From assembly GCA_012960135.1 (NCBI GenBank), contig DUBW01000045.1:1-64000 (forward strand): DNA of 64,000 bases, written 5' to 3'. Under the pieces are notes generated by a model. It saw only the letters and a program-made list of their open reading frames with translations. It made no database searches and was not told the DNA's origin. Shown piece by piece: positions 29,216-38,780 of the stretch. Within the stretch, counting starts at the first letter, position 1; every line of letters begins with the position of its first letter. The translations under genes were made by a program, and so were the position numbers. This stretch comes from Methyloprofundus sp. (GTDB lineage: Bacteria > Pseudomonadota > Gammaproteobacteria > Methylococcales > Methylomonadaceae).

Positions 29216-30693
29216 TGCTCTTCCCGCAAAGTATTGCGCCAGTGATGGCTGTCTTTGTCAAACAAACGACGTTCGTTTGGCCCCCACGAGCCTGCCGGAT
29301 AAGTTTCGATATAATCACGTTCAACCGCCCATTTATTAAGGATCGGCTCTACAATTTTCCACGCATGCTCAACTTCGTCATAACGTAAAAATAGGGAACG
29401 ATCGCCTTCAATCACATCAAGCAACAAATCTTCGTAAGCATCTGAGGGCTGCTCATCTTCATTACGAAAACTGGCATTCAGATTACTCACTCTGGTTTTC
29501 ATTTCCAGACCAGGCTCTTTAACCGTCATTTCCATGCGGATACATTCTTCTGGCTGAATACCCAGGAGCAACCAGTTCTGGTTAATTTTTTCCGCTTTGG
29601 TATTTTTAAACAGTTGTGATGGTGCATGTCTAAAGCAGATGGAAATACTGGACTGGGTCTTTTCCATACGCTTTCCGGTGCGCAGGTAAATTGGCACACC
29701 GCGCCACCGCCAGTTATCTATATAGAGCTTCATGGCAGCATAAGTTTCAGTCACACTATTTTCAGGAATACCCTCTTCTTGTAAATAACCATTCGCCTCT
29801 TCTCCTTCTATGCTACCAGGGGCGTACTGCGCGCGAAATGACTGGGCATGAACGGCTTCTTCGGGAATCGGGCGGATAGATTTTAGGACTTTTACTTTTT
29901 CATCGCGTAAATCTTCCGCATTCATGGAAACAGGCGGCTCCATCGCTACTAGAGTCAGTAACTGCAATAAATGACTTTGCAACATATCGCGCATTGCACC
30001 GGTATGGTCATAATAAGCACCACGACTACCTATGCCTAATTTCTCTGAATGCGTAATCTGGATATGATCGATATAATTACGGTTCCATAAAGGCTCTAGC
30101 ATGGCATTGGCAAAGCGGAAAACTAATACGTTTTGCACCATGCCTTTACCCAGATAATGGTCGATACGATAAATTTGTTCTTCACGCAAATATTTGCTGA
30201 TTTTATTTTGTAACGAACGTGAGCTTTCCAGGTCCGTACCAAACGGCTTTTCAATCACCACTCTGCGCCAAAATTGCTTTTCTTCTAGTAAGTTCGGCAC
30301 ACTCAAGCGCTCGATGACCGAGCTGAAGTCTTCAGGATTAATCGCCAGGTAAAAAGCAATATTTTGTGGAAATTGCTGAGCATCACTCAATAAGGTTGCC
30401 AAACTACTATAACACTCAGCCTGTTGCAAATCGCCTTTATGATATTGCAGACGACCGACAAAGCGTTTAAATACTTTCTCATCAACGCCACCGCGAGCTT
30501 TCTCTTCCAGCATGACACGCACTTCAGAGATCCATTTATCGTTATCCCAGGGGCGACGACCAATAGCTATAATTTTGGTGTCTTTATCCAGGCGATTTTC
30601 TATGTCCAGATGATACAACGCTGGCATTAATTTAATGCGCGATAAATTTCCAGTTGCACCAAAAATAACATAAGTACAGGGATCAGTTTTCAC
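29212..30693 (-). CDS. zwf: Glucose-6-phosphate 1-dehydrogenase
   Basis: Zwf oxidises glucose-6-phosphate with NAD(P)+. Motifs: [19 protein letters not shown] (coenzyme), [26 protein letters not shown] (substrate and catalytic His). I chose the GTG at 30693 over the ATG at 30708, because AAAGGAG lies 5 bases before this GTG and would itself be inside the longer reading frame. The resulting protein has 493 residues, the normal length. It is followed by pgl with a 4-bp overlap. Confidence 0.95.
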   Translation of the reverse strand: MKTDPCTYVIFGATGNLSRIKLMPALYHLDIENRLDKDTKIIAIGRRPWDNDKWISEVRVMLEEKARGGVDEKVFKRFVGRLQYHKGDLQQAECYSSLATLLSDAQQFPQNIAFYLAINPEDFSSVIERLSVPNLLEEKQFWRRVVIEKPFGTDLESSRSLQNKISKYLREEQIYRIDHYLGKGMVQNVLVFRFANAMLEPLWNRNYIDHIQITHSEKLGIGSRGAYYDHTGAMRDMLQSHLLQLLTLVAMEPPVSMNAEDLRDEKVKVLKSIRPIPEEAVHAQSFRAQYAPGSIEGEEANGYLQEEGIPENSVTETYAAMKLYIDNWRWRGVPIYLRTGKRMEKTQSSISICFRHAPSQLFKNTKAEKINQNWLLLGIQPEECIRMEMTVKEPGLEMKTRVSNLNASFRNEDEQPSDAYEDLLLDVIEGDRSLFLRYDEVEHAWKIVEPILNKWAVERDYIETYPAGSWGPNERRLFDKDSHHWRNTLREEQ

Positions 30694-30924
30694 TGTAGCT
30701 CCTTTCATAATTTTTTATAAAAAATAGATCTGGATATTGTTTTTCTGCAACAATATCCTCAAAAATATCGGAAATCTCAATAGAAACATCTAAACTAGCA
30801 AAATCGCACACTTGCTCTACAAGTGTAATCATGTAATAGCCAGTCATTATCTGCAGTGCAACGAAAACACTCGACACTATCTACGTGCTTTAATATCAAC
30901 CAGCACATACTCTTTAAGGCTTAC
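30683..30924 (-). pseudogene. Remnant of a Uma2-family endonuclease-like protein (C-terminal part)
   Basis: Three frames in succession resemble the C-terminal half of Uma2/DUF820 proteins: VSLKEYVLVDIKARR, then SVECFRCTADNDWLLHDYT, then CDFASLDVSIEISDIFEDIV. Family members read sleeYvLVd..., vevfrr...w.l..y and v.l.sl...i.l..iYedv in one frame. At least two frameshifts separate the parts and no N-terminal half is visible. The last frame runs into the zwf start region. Fragmented, clearly non-functional if the assignment is right. Confidence 0.5.
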
Positions 30925-30957
30925 TAACTACCGGTAAGAGGCAAACTTGACCACGAC

Positions 30958-31092
30958 CTAGGCTTCCGTAAAACCCGGTAACACTTCTACGATTAGGCTA
31001 GGAAACGATAACATCAGGATAAAAAAAGTATCTCTTGCTGCTACATGCAGTTTCATAGCAGACATAGAGCTGGCTTCAACAGTTTGGCCCAT
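30958..31092 (-). CDS. Possible 44-aa small protein with a perfect Shine-Dalgarno
   Basis: ATG at 31092 is preceded by AGGAGGT (complement of 31096-31102), the best ribosome site in this region. The product is MGQTVEASSMSAMKLHVAAR, then DTFFILMLSFPSLIVEVLPG, then FTEA. The middle is hydrophobic and could be one membrane helix. I do not know a homologue. It lies between gnd and zwf on the same strand, so it could be a small protein of that operon, or a chance or residual frame. Confidence 0.35.
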   Translation of the reverse strand: MGQTVEASSMSAMKLHVAARDTFFILMLSFPSLIVEVLPGFTEA

Positions 31093-31173
31093 TAGACCTC
31101 CTAACCATGCTTGCCAGCTTAAAATAATGGCAAACTTTGAGTACGGTAATCACCCTGTTTCAGTAAACTACAC

Positions 31174-31241
31174 GTAGGGCGTGGCTTTAGCCCGTCTATC
31201 AACAGAAAGCTCTATAATAGCAGGCTAAAGCCACGTCCTAC
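31174..31241. repeat. Dispersed hairpin repeat (GTAGGGCGTGGCTTTAGCCC type)
   Basis: Left arm GTAGGGCGTGGCTTTAGCCC (31174-31193) and right arm GGCTAAAGCCACGTCCTAC (31223-31241) are inverted with one mismatch, around about 30 bases. It starts 15 bp after the gnd stop and could end or stabilise the gnd transcript. Same family as 57436, 39587 and 41677. Confidence 0.85.
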
Positions 31242-31255
31242 ATCGGCCTCTCGTG

Positions 31256-32701
31256 CTACGCGTTATACGTAGTTGATGCCATTTTACCGCCTGTGCCGGT
31301 CCAGTCCGTATGGAAGAACTCACCGCGAGGCTTATCTAAACGCTCATAAGTGTGCGCGCCAAAATAATCACGCTGGGCCTGTAAAAGATTTGCCGGTAAA
31401 CGCGCACTACGATAGCTATCGTAATATGCCAGTGCAGAAGAAAATGCGGGGGTTGGCACGCCTAATTGTACGCCCAGTATAATAGTTTCACGCCAGCCTT
31501 GATCAGCACCAGTAATGGCATCTTTAAAATAATCAGCCAGTAATAAATTGTCTAACTCAGGGTTGGCATCATAAGCCTGCTTAATATCATTCAAGAACTG
31601 GCTGCGGATAATACAGCCACCACGCCACATTAAAGCAATACCACCATAATTTAGTTTCCAGCCATATTCTGCTTCTGCCGCACGCATTAGGCCAAATCCT
31701 TGCGCATAAGACACGATTTTTGCTGCATAGACTGCTTCACCAATCGCTTTAATCATTGCTTGTTTATCACCTGAAAAACTTGCCGTAGATTGTGGCAGAA
31801 TTTTGGAGGCTTTCACTCGCTCTTCTTTTTGCGCAGAAACACAACGTGCAAACACAGATTCTGCAATCAGCGTTAATGGTGCACCTAAATCCAGCGCATT
31901 AATTCCAGTCCATTTTCCTGTGCCTTTTTGGCCTGCAGTATCTAAAATTTTATCAACTAAAGGCTCACCATCTTCATCTTTAAAGCCAAGAATATTAGTG
32001 GTAATTTCAATTAAATAAGAATCTAAAACGCCTTTATTCCATTCTGCAAAAATGGCTTGAATTTCATCGGCTGGCAAACCCAGCCCTTCTGATAGCAATT
32101 GATACGCTTCACAGATAATCTGCATATCGCCATATTCAATACCGTTATGCACCATTTTTACATAATGGCCTGCACCGTTTTCACCGACCCACTGACAACA
32201 TGGCTCGCCTTCTACTTTTGCTGAAATAGCTTGCAGAATTGGCTCCACTGTTTTCCATGCTTCTTTATTTCCACCAGGCATAATTGAAGGCCCATGACGC
32301 GCGCCTTCTTCGCCACCAGAAACGCCTGAACCAATAAATAAAAGATTTTTTTCTGCTAACGACTTAGTACGACGATTAGAATCGGTGTATAAAGAATTAC
32401 CGCCATCTATAATGATATCGCCTGCTGATAATAAAGGGGTAAGCTTCTCAATATAACTATCAACAACGTCACCCGCCTTGACCATTAGCATAACAACTCG
32501 CGGGCTTTGCAGGCTATCGACTAATTCTTCCAGGGAAAAAGCACCTGTTACTTGCGTGTCTTTTGCAGGACCACTTAGGAAATCATCCGTTTTTCCTCGT
32601 GAGCGGTTATGTACCGCCACTTTAAATCCATGATCATTCATATTCAAGACTAAATTTTGTCCCATGACCGCAAGGCCAATTAACCCAATATCCGCTTTCA
32701 T
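31256..32701 (-). CDS. gnd: 6-phosphogluconate dehydrogenase, decarboxylating
   Basis: Gnd converts 6-phosphogluconate to ribulose-5-phosphate, CO2 and NAD(P)H. The 481-residue protein is the long form: [19 protein letters not shown] (coenzyme), [20 protein letters not shown] (substrate), and [19 protein letters not shown]. The N-terminal NRSRGK after the second beta strand suggests NADP preference. Together with zwf and pgl it completes the oxidative pentose phosphate pathway. Confidence 0.96.
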   Translation of the reverse strand: MKADIGLIGLAVMGQNLVLNMNDHGFKVAVHNRSRGKTDDFLSGPAKDTQVTGAFSLEELVDSLQSPRVVMLMVKAGDVVDSYIEKLTPLLSAGDIIIDGGNSLYTDSNRRTKSLAEKNLLFIGSGVSGGEEGARHGPSIMPGGNKEAWKTVEPILQAISAKVEGEPCCQWVGENGAGHYVKMVHNGIEYGDMQIICEAYQLLSEGLGLPADEIQAIFAEWNKGVLDSYLIEITTNILGFKDEDGEPLVDKILDTAGQKGTGKWTGINALDLGAPLTLIAESVFARCVSAQKEERVKASKILPQSTASFSGDKQAMIKAIGEAVYAAKIVSYAQGFGLMRAAEAEYGWKLNYGGIALMWRGGCIIRSQFLNDIKQAYDANPELDNLLLADYFKDAITGADQGWRETIILGVQLGVPTPAFSSALAYYDSYRSARLPANLLQAQRDYFGAHTYERLDKPRGEFFHTDWTGTGGKMASTTYNA

Positions 32702-33134
32702 TCTTTTACTCGCTTAATTTTTCAATAACAACATGGAGGGTGACTATGGAGTGCGCATAAAATCTTGCTTACACTAGGCAAACTATTTTTGTGCTGCCCC
32801 CTAAATTCACATTGATAACACACTCGCCCGGAATAGCGCGCTAAAATAGCACACACAACAGATCATTTTAGTGCATTTTAGGTATAAAACCAAGCACTAG
32901 AAATTAGCCCTTAAAAACCGCGTAATATATACTTCGCGGGCAATATTCAGAAACAGATGCTTTCAACATAAACTCTAGACAAGTATTACAAGCAGGTTAT
33001 ATGCCAACATTGTTGTTGCGTAATTAAATCCACCAGGACAAGACATAAAGTCACTCTTTTTTGTATTACGGGTATGCAATCCCTATAGTTTTGCTATTAT
33101 AGAAATCCTTTTTTTAAACTTTCCCGGATACTTT
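32702..33134. other. 433-bp divergent intergenic region between gnd and ychJ
   Basis: This region holds the divergent promoters of gnd (minus) and the YchJ gene (plus). I see no gene, remnant or member of the large hairpin families. It is AT-rich, with a possible -10 (TATTAT, about 33094) before the YchJ gene, unsupported by a clear -35. Confidence 0.5.
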
Positions 33135-33623
33135 ATGTCAACCGACACAGCTCACTGCCTTTGTGGCAGCTCTTTAACTTATCAGCAGTGCTGTGAATTA
33201 TTACACATGGGGAAAACTCAGGCCTTAACTGCAGAAATATTAATGCGCTCACGCTTTACTGCCTATGCAATGCATAATGCGGCCTACTTATTAACCAGCT
33301 GGGACGTCTCAACACGACCAGCTGAAGTTGATTTCTCTAAAGACACTGGCAAATGGACTCAGCTAGAGATCGTAATGCTCAAAAAAGGCGCAGCAAAAGA
33401 TCATAAAGGAATTGTTGAATTTAAAGCCTATTTCACTGTGGATGGCGAGCAACGTGTAATGAATGAAGTCAGCCGCTTTATTAAAAAACAGGGGAACTGG
33501 TTTTATCAGGATGGCAAGGTAAAGTCCATTGCATTGGACCATGGCTCATTTAATCAGGGCCTAAACGCACCCTGTGCCTGCGGCAGCGGTAAAAAATTTA
33601 AGCGCTGCTGTGGCCAGCAATAA
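33135..33623 (+). CDS. YchJ family (UPF0225) SEC-C motif protein
   Basis: The 162-residue protein has two Cys clusters, CLCGSSLTYQQCCE at the N-terminus and CACGSGKKFKRCCGQ (SEC-C motif, zinc-binding) at the C-terminus, around an NTF2-like middle domain (LMRSRFTAYAMHNAAYLLTS). That is the YchJ layout. Function in the family is not established. It overlaps the end of the oppositely transcribed FAH hydrolase by 26 bp. Confidence 0.92.
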   Translation: MSTDTAHCLCGSSLTYQQCCELLHMGKTQALTAEILMRSRFTAYAMHNAAYLLTSWDVSTRPAEVDFSKDTGKWTQLEIVMLKKGAAKDHKGIVEFKAYFTVDGEQRVMNEVSRFIKKQGNWFYQDGKVKSIALDHGSFNQGLNAPCACGSGKKFKRCCGQQ

Positions 33624-34482
33624 AACCATCAGGCTCATTAATCACTGGATTGCTCAGTGAACCAATCTTTTCAATTTCGATTTTTACCACTTGTCCAGCT
33701 CGCATATAACCACGCGGCTTCATTTTAACGCCTACTCCACCTGGAGTTCCAGTAGATATTACATCCCCCGGCTCTAATGTCATAGCTTGACTTAAATAGG
33801 CAATCATCTGGTAGATATTGAAAATCATATGTCGAGTATTGGATGATTGACGCAAATCATCATCCACCCAGGTTTTGAGTGTCAAATCATGCGGGTCAGC
33901 TATCTCATCAGCCGTCACTATCCACGGCCCCATAGGCCCATGCGTATCAAAGGACTTACCAATCATCCAGGTAGGCGTACGAAACTGCCAGTCGCGAACC
34001 GTCACATCATTGACCAGCGTGTAGCCAGCAATGACCTGGTGCGCTTTATCTACTGGCACATGGCGACATGCTTTGCCAATCACAAAAGCAAGTTCAACTT
34101 CATAATCCAGTTTTTCCGAAACTTTAGGTAAGTGTATTGCATCACCATCGGCGATAACACAGCTACTTTCCTTGCTAAAAAAAGTCGGATATTCTGGTTT
34201 TTCCAACGCTGTTTCAGCAATATGGTCGGCGTAGTTCAAGCCAATCCCCAGAAACTTACCAGGTCTTGGAACTGGAGCAAGTAATTTAACTTCCCGGAGT
34301 GGAATTCGTACTTGCTGGCTGTCAATTAAGTGCTGCATTGCAGTTAATGCACTTTGGCCTGCCGCTAAAAACTCCAGCATGGTCAGTGGAATTTTTTTCT
34401 GCCCTAAACCATCCACAACCTCGTTATCAAGTAATGCGCCGACTCGAGTGATGTTTTTATATACAAAGGTTACTAATTTCAT
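33598..34482 (-). CDS. Fumarylacetoacetate hydrolase family protein
   Basis: The 294-residue protein has the FAH fold: LGIGLNYADHIAET, the metal-binding DYEVELAFVIGKACRHV, DVTVRDWQFRTPTWMIGKSF and GDVISTGTPGGVGVKMKPRG. The family includes acylpyruvate hydrolases and dihydroxy-hept-ene-dioate isomerases that act on 2-keto compounds; the substrate is not predictable. It is last in the MoxR-DUF58-rlmJ-TgpA stub-FAH row on the minus strand. Confidence 0.9.
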   Translation of the reverse strand: MKLVTFVYKNITRVGALLDNEVVDGLGQKKIPLTMLEFLAAGQSALTAMQHLIDSQQVRIPLREVKLLAPVPRPGKFLGIGLNYADHIAETALEKPEYPTFFSKESSCVIADGDAIHLPKVSEKLDYEVELAFVIGKACRHVPVDKAHQVIAGYTLVNDVTVRDWQFRTPTWMIGKSFDTHGPMGPWIVTADEIADPHDLTLKTWVDDDLRQSSNTRHMIFNIYQMIAYLSQAMTLEPGDVISTGTPGGVGVKMKPRGYMRAGQVVKIEIEKIGSLSNPVINEPDGFIAGHSSA

Positions 34483-34501
34483 TTTTTTCCTTTAACCATC
34501 A

Positions 34502-34753
34502 TTAACCACGAAATACACGAAAGAACACCTGATGCATGATAACCAGTAAACTAACGCCACTCAGCAAAAACAAAAAAACCAGCATTTGATTCGGCAAATA
34601 AGCCGGGAACCAGACACCCGTTAACCGCCAGACTAATAAAATAGTAAAAAACACAAAAACAGGCACCGGCACATTCAACGCTTGAGGCGCAGTAATCAAG
34701 CCTATAGAAATCAGCAGAAATATAATAGTCCGTTGACTTATACTTTGCTGCAT
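34502..34753 (-). pseudogene. N-terminal stub of a TgpA-like transglutaminase (DUF3488)
   Basis: The 83 residues (QRTIIFLLISIGLITAPQAL, VFFTILLVWRLTGVWFPAYL, LVFLFLLSGVSLLVIMHQ) form three hydrophobic segments matching the start of TgpA proteins, which have about 650 residues and follow MoxR and DUF58 genes. The reading frame ends FFRVFRG, encoded by a copy of the ACCACGAAATACACGAAAG repeat (34499-34520), so the gene was cut at the repeat. The periplasmic transglutaminase domain is missing. If not a stub it would be an unknown small membrane protein. Confidence 0.6.
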
Positions 34754-34756
34754 AGA

Positions 34757-35599
34757 CTATTCATCTTTTAACTGTCTTATCCGGTAAGCACCTTGATTAA
34801 CCAGCCCCAGATTTTCAGCTAGATAGGGCAATGCTTGTTGCATTTCAGCATACAATGTCCACGGTGGATTAACGACTACCACCCCGCTTGCAGTCATGCC
34901 CTGTGCGTCACTATCGGCCCGCTGCGCTAATTCAAAAAGCTGAACATTACGCAACGGACTGGCCAGTATTTTTCGCTCTAATTCATCAATACGCTGACGC
35001 TCAACAACCGGATACCACAGTGCATAAGTACCCGTAGAAAAGCGCTGATGGAGCTGTATGATTGTTTCTAATACCTGCTTATATTCTGTTTTAATTTCAT
35101 AGGATGGATCTATTAACACCAGCCCTCGGCGCTGTTGCGGGGGCATAATAGAAAGACTTTGTTTAAAGCCATCTTTATGAATAACCTGAACCCGCTTATC
35201 TTTATTAACTGACTGGCGTAATATCTCGACCTCAGTATTATGCAGCTCATATAAAAATATGCGATCCTGGGGACGCAATAAATGCCTGGCGATCATCGGC
35301 GAACCAGGATAACGATTTAATGTCGCGTCAATATTAAAAGCTTTAATCACGTTCACATAGGCGGCAATGGCAGGAGGGAGATTATCTGCCTGCCATATCT
35401 TAGCTATGCCCTGCAGATATTCCTGAGTTTTTTCTGCCTGCTCGCTGTTAAGTGAGTAGCTTCCTGCACCTGCATGAGTATCCACATAACAAAACGGCTT
35501 TTGCTTCTTTTTTAAATGCTCAATAATATGAATTAACACACTGTGCTTTAAAACATCTGCAAAATTGCCTGCATGATAGGAGTGACGATAACTGAGCAT
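34757..35599 (-). CDS. rlmJ: 23S rRNA (adenine(2030)-N(6))-methyltransferase
   Basis: RlmJ methylates A2030 in 23S rRNA. The N-terminal signature is MLSYRHSYHAGNFADVLKHS, so I choose the ATG at 35599 and discard nine upstream codons. SAM/catalytic motifs: FCYVDTHAGAGSY and GLVLIDPSYEIKTEY (the DPPY-like catalytic loop). 280 residues, standard. It is unusual in lying between the DUF58 gene and the TgpA stub. Confidence 0.94.
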   Translation of the reverse strand: MLSYRHSYHAGNFADVLKHSVLIHIIEHLKKKQKPFCYVDTHAGAGSYSLNSEQAEKTQEYLQGIAKIWQADNLPPAIAAYVNVIKAFNIDATLNRYPGSPMIARHLLRPQDRIFLYELHNTEVEILRQSVNKDKRVQVIHKDGFKQSLSIMPPQQRRGLVLIDPSYEIKTEYKQVLETIIQLHQRFSTGTYALWYPVVERQRIDELERKILASPLRNVQLFELAQRADSDAQGMTASGVVVVNPPWTLYAEMQQALPYLAENLGLVNQGAYRIRQLKDE

Positions 35600-35648
35600 A
35601 ATTTCTTTTTGGTGAGTGAAGTTCATGCAAAACGGACTGAAGCCCGCT

Positions 35649-36551
35649 CTACGCTAGGGCCAAGGCCTCTAGACATTGCTTGGAATGTTTATCTCCCTGA
35701 TTGGGTTCGATTATTAACCCAGCGAGTCTAAACCCATATGCTAGCCCCGCATTATCGGCGTCTAGCACCCAGCGACACATTTGACTTAAGCGTTCTTCCT
35801 GGTCTGATCCTATCACTTGCGCATAATCCAGCCAGATTTCTGAACTCTGTACGCCGCTATATTGCCGAGTAAATAAGCCTTGTCCTTTTGCATAGGCTCG
35901 CCAATGGATGTGTCGAATTCCATCACCTGGCTGATAACTTTGCAAACCATAAAAATCATCCTGACCTTTTTGGCTATTACCTTGCATATTCTGCTCGTTA
36001 TTCTTTTCTGGTAATGGACAGTCCTGATGACTTGGGCGTGGGTAGACTAAAGTTTTAACTTCTAAATTTAAGCGGTGCCAGGCTCTAAATAAACCAAACG
36101 GATAATAACTAGCAATCACTGGCTGACTCATCACAAAACAGCCCCGCTTATAAACTCGCCGTGGCAAACTGACACGGCTATTATGTTGCGCCTTAATATC
36201 AATCGTTTGCATTGTTTCCTTGTTTAAATCAAACTCGATACTGTAGCGCTCTGTACTGCTTGGATTATCCGCTAATAACACGTTTTCAGCATATTCACCC
36301 GCGAAAACATCAGTACTCTGGCCTTTGCTGATCTGCAGGCCCTGCAATGAATTAACCGTATGTAAGATGGTAATAAAAAACAAGCTTGCCAACAAAAAAC
36401 ACAACAAATACACCAGATTATTGTTGTAAACAAACGCAATTAATAACAACAAAGTAATCAATAGCATAAAACCTAAGCCGCGCGTGGTAGGCATTATATA
36501 AATAGTTCTATAACTTAAGCGAATTGGCTTTGATGAGGATGCTGAGTTCAT
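35649..36551 (-). CDS. DUF58 domain protein
   Basis: DUF58 proteins have two N-terminal membrane helices (here YIMPTTRGLGFMLLITLLLL and VYLLCFLLASLFFITILH) and a cytoplasmic VWA-like end. The signature YQPGDGIRHIHWRAYAKG, then LFTRQYSG, is present. Family members work with MoxR AAA+ ATPases and a TgpA transglutaminase in cell-envelope processes. The 300 residues are complete. It follows the MoxR gene by 104 bp. Confidence 0.9.
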   Translation of the reverse strand: MNSASSSKPIRLSYRTIYIMPTTRGLGFMLLITLLLLIAFVYNNNLVYLLCFLLASLFFITILHTVNSLQGLQISKGQSTDVFAGEYAENVLLADNPSSTERYSIEFDLNKETMQTIDIKAQHNSRVSLPRRVYKRGCFVMSQPVIASYYPFGLFRAWHRLNLEVKTLVYPRPSHQDCPLPEKNNEQNMQGNSQKGQDDFYGLQSYQPGDGIRHIHWRAYAKGQGLFTRQYSGVQSSEIWLDYAQVIGSDQEERLSQMCRWVLDADNAGLAYGFRLAGLIIEPNQGDKHSKQCLEALALA

Positions 36552-36655
36552 ATGCTTAAGGTAATAGATGACGGCAATGTGATATTTTAACTCGCTGATT
36601 GTGCATTACTTGCGGGTTAAAGCTTCACCCTACAGCCTCCGAGTAATTCCCACAT

Positions 36656-37561
36656 TTATGGAATAGCGACACTTGCTAATAGAGGAGCAACTATATTCTC
36701 TGAGTTACTATGCCCTGCACGTAGTCGATGCCCAGCAACTGATGCCAGTATAGCTTGTACATCTTCAGGAACAACCGACTCTCGTTGCTGCATATAGGCC
36801 CATGCTTTAGCTGAATTTAATAAAGCCAGCCCTGCCCTGGGTGATAAGCCTATCTGATATTCTTCAGGCTCACGAGTAAATTTGACCAATGCCTGAATAT
36901 AATCCAGCAGGGAGGGGGAAACATAAATGTCTTTTACCGTCTGTTGCATTTGCAATAATGTTTCGGCAGGTAATTGTGTCTCTAAGGTCTCAATCAATTT
37001 ATAACGATTTTGACCGGTTAATAATTCTCGCTCCGCATCCCGATCAGGATAACCCAGTTTTATGCGCATTAAAAAACGATCTAATTGGGATTCAGGCAGT
37101 GGAAATGTACCCAGCTGGTGACTCGGGTTTTGCGTTGCTATCACAAAAAATGGCTGTGGTAATGGATGAGTTTCACCCTCACCAGTCACTTGCCTTTCCT
37201 CCATTGCTTCCAGTAAGGCACTTTGAGCTTTAGGTGTAGCGCGATTGATTTCATCGGCTAATACCATTTGCTTAAATATAGCACCCTTATGGAAGGTAAA
37301 TTGATGCTGCTCAGGATTGTAAATGGTTGCGCCAATAATATCCGCTGGCAAAAGGTCACTGGTAAACTGGATACGCTGGTATTCTAACCCCACCAGCTTA
37401 GCCAGAGTATGCGCCAGTGTTGTTTTACCAACACCAGGTATATCTTCAATCAGTAAATGACCACCGGTTAACAAACAGCATAGTGACAGCCTAATTTGCT
37501 GCTCTTTGCCCAGAATAATATTATTTGCTGACCGCAATACCCGGGCTAGCGTTTGGTGCAT
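36656..37561 (-). CDS. MoxR family AAA+ ATPase
   Basis: The 301-residue ATPase has Walker A IEDIPGVGKTTLAHTLAKLV, Walker B VLADEINRATPKAQSALLEA, sensor FVIATQNPSHQLGTFPLPES and the arginine-finger region DRFLMRIKLGYPDRDAE. MoxR proteins are chaperone-like ATPases for assembly of metal or membrane complexes; the DUF58 gene downstream is the usual partner. Because the TgpA gene is a stub here, the module is incomplete. Confidence 0.93.
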   Translation of the reverse strand: MHQTLARVLRSANNIILGKEQQIRLSLCCLLTGGHLLIEDIPGVGKTTLAHTLAKLVGLEYQRIQFTSDLLPADIIGATIYNPEQHQFTFHKGAIFKQMVLADEINRATPKAQSALLEAMEERQVTGEGETHPLPQPFFVIATQNPSHQLGTFPLPESQLDRFLMRIKLGYPDRDAERELLTGQNRYKLIETLETQLPAETLLQMQQTVKDIYVSPSLLDYIQALVKFTREPEEYQIGLSPRAGLALLNSAKAWAYMQQRESVVPEDVQAILASVAGHRLRAGHSNSENIVAPLLASVAIP

Positions 37562-37921
37562 AAATATCCTTATTAAAAATCGATGAACGACTAAATTATT
37601 TAACCAAGAAAGGATGGAAAGGCACGAAAGGTTACGGGGAGTCGCTATTTTTGCGAAAGCTTGTTTTGGGCATCCCAGCCCTCGCGTTCGCTCTCCATAG
37701 CTGGCAGCGATTGTTTTTATTCTTCACGCTGTGTAAGTAATGAAAACAACGTCCTTACATCACATTATCTCTAGCTGACTACCTCATTTGTTTTCACCAT
37801 GCAGGGCATGAAGGCATTACTCAATTCTTTTCTCTTCAGTATCTTCTGCCCTGCATGGTATAAACTGCCTTCTGGTCTGGCGGGCTAAAGCCACTCCCTC
37901 CCTACCTACGTAGTTGTTGTG
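37562..37921. other. 360-bp gap with repeats, no gene
   Basis: Between the MoxR and SPFH genes I see no reading frame I can support. The gap has an ACCAAGAAAGGATGGAAAGG-type sequence near 37602, the CATGCAGGGCATGAAG hairpin (37796-37859) and a half-copy of the GGCTAAAGCC family (37880-37915). Confidence 0.6.
37796..37859. repeat. CATGCAGGGCATGAAG hairpin
   Basis: The left arm ACCATGCAGGGCATGAAG (about 37796-37812) pairs with the inverted CTTCTGCCCTGCATGG (37843-37859) with one bulged base, around 30 bases. It is a relative of the repeat between pstA and pstB at 12825. Confidence 0.75.
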
Positions 37922-38767
37922 TTACTTACCCAAAATACCTTTCACAGCATGCAGTAAATCAGCGGGCAAGACGACGGTTTTAGAATTATCAGATTCTGAT
38001 AATTTACGCATGGCTTCAATATATTTCTCACCTAATAAATAAGTTGCTGGTAATTCTTTATCTTTCAGCGCGGAAGCAACACTTTCAATGGCTTTACCGC
38101 TGGCATCAGCCAGTAAGATTTTTGCTTCTGCATCACGACGAGAAGCTTCCAGGCGTCCATCAGCTTCAAGAATCGCGGCCTGTTTTGCACCTTCAGCACG
38201 AGTAACCGCTGCGCGACGCTCCCGCTCAGCAGCACTCTGCTCTTCCATAGAAGCCTGCATCGTTGTGGATGGATTAATATCCTGGATTTCTACTGTTTTA
38301 AGCGTGATTCCCCAGTCAGCGATATCATCGGAAATACCATCTTTTAATTTTTGCTTAATATGCTCTCTGGAAGAAAGTGCTTCATCTAAAGTCATTTCGC
38401 CGATAATAGCTCTGAGAGATGTTTGAATGAGTTTTACTATCGCCAGCTGATAATCTTCTACACCATAAAGAGCCTTCTCGGGCGATACGATATTAATATA
38501 AGCAATGGCATTGGCAATAATCATGGCATTATCTTTGGTAATGACTTCCTGCGACGGAATGTCCAGCACGATATCTTTGGTCGTCAGCCTATCGATTATA
38601 GAATCAACATAGGGAACAATAAAATTCAACCCTGGCGTTAAGGTCGAATGATATTTCCCCAAGCGTTGTACGATATGTTTATAACCCTGCGGAACAATGC
38701 GTACGCCTTTTATAACCGTTACAATCACTAAAACAACAAATACACCAACTACTGATAAACCTTCCAT
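37922..38767 (-). CDS. SPFH/stomatin-like membrane protease subunit (QmcA-like)
   Basis: The 281-residue protein has an N-terminal anchor (SVVGVFVVLVIVTVIKGVRI), the SPFH domain (VPQGYKHIVQRLGKYHSTLT, PGLNFIVPYVDSIIDRL) and a C-terminal coiled coil rich in Ala/Glu (AAERERRAAVTRAEGAKQAA). It forms oligomers in the inner membrane. The NfeD protein encoded just upstream (13 bp) is its usual partner. Confidence 0.93.
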   Translation of the reverse strand: MEGLSVVGVFVVLVIVTVIKGVRIVPQGYKHIVQRLGKYHSTLTPGLNFIVPYVDSIIDRLTTKDIVLDIPSQEVITKDNAMIIANAIAYINIVSPEKALYGVEDYQLAIVKLIQTSLRAIIGEMTLDEALSSREHIKQKLKDGISDDIADWGITLKTVEIQDINPSTTMQASMEEQSAAERERRAAVTRAEGAKQAAILEADGRLEASRRDAEAKILLADASGKAIESVASALKDKELPATYLLGEKYIEAMRKLSESDNSKTVVLPADLLHAVKGILGK

Positions 38768-38780
38768 ATTTTATACCTCT

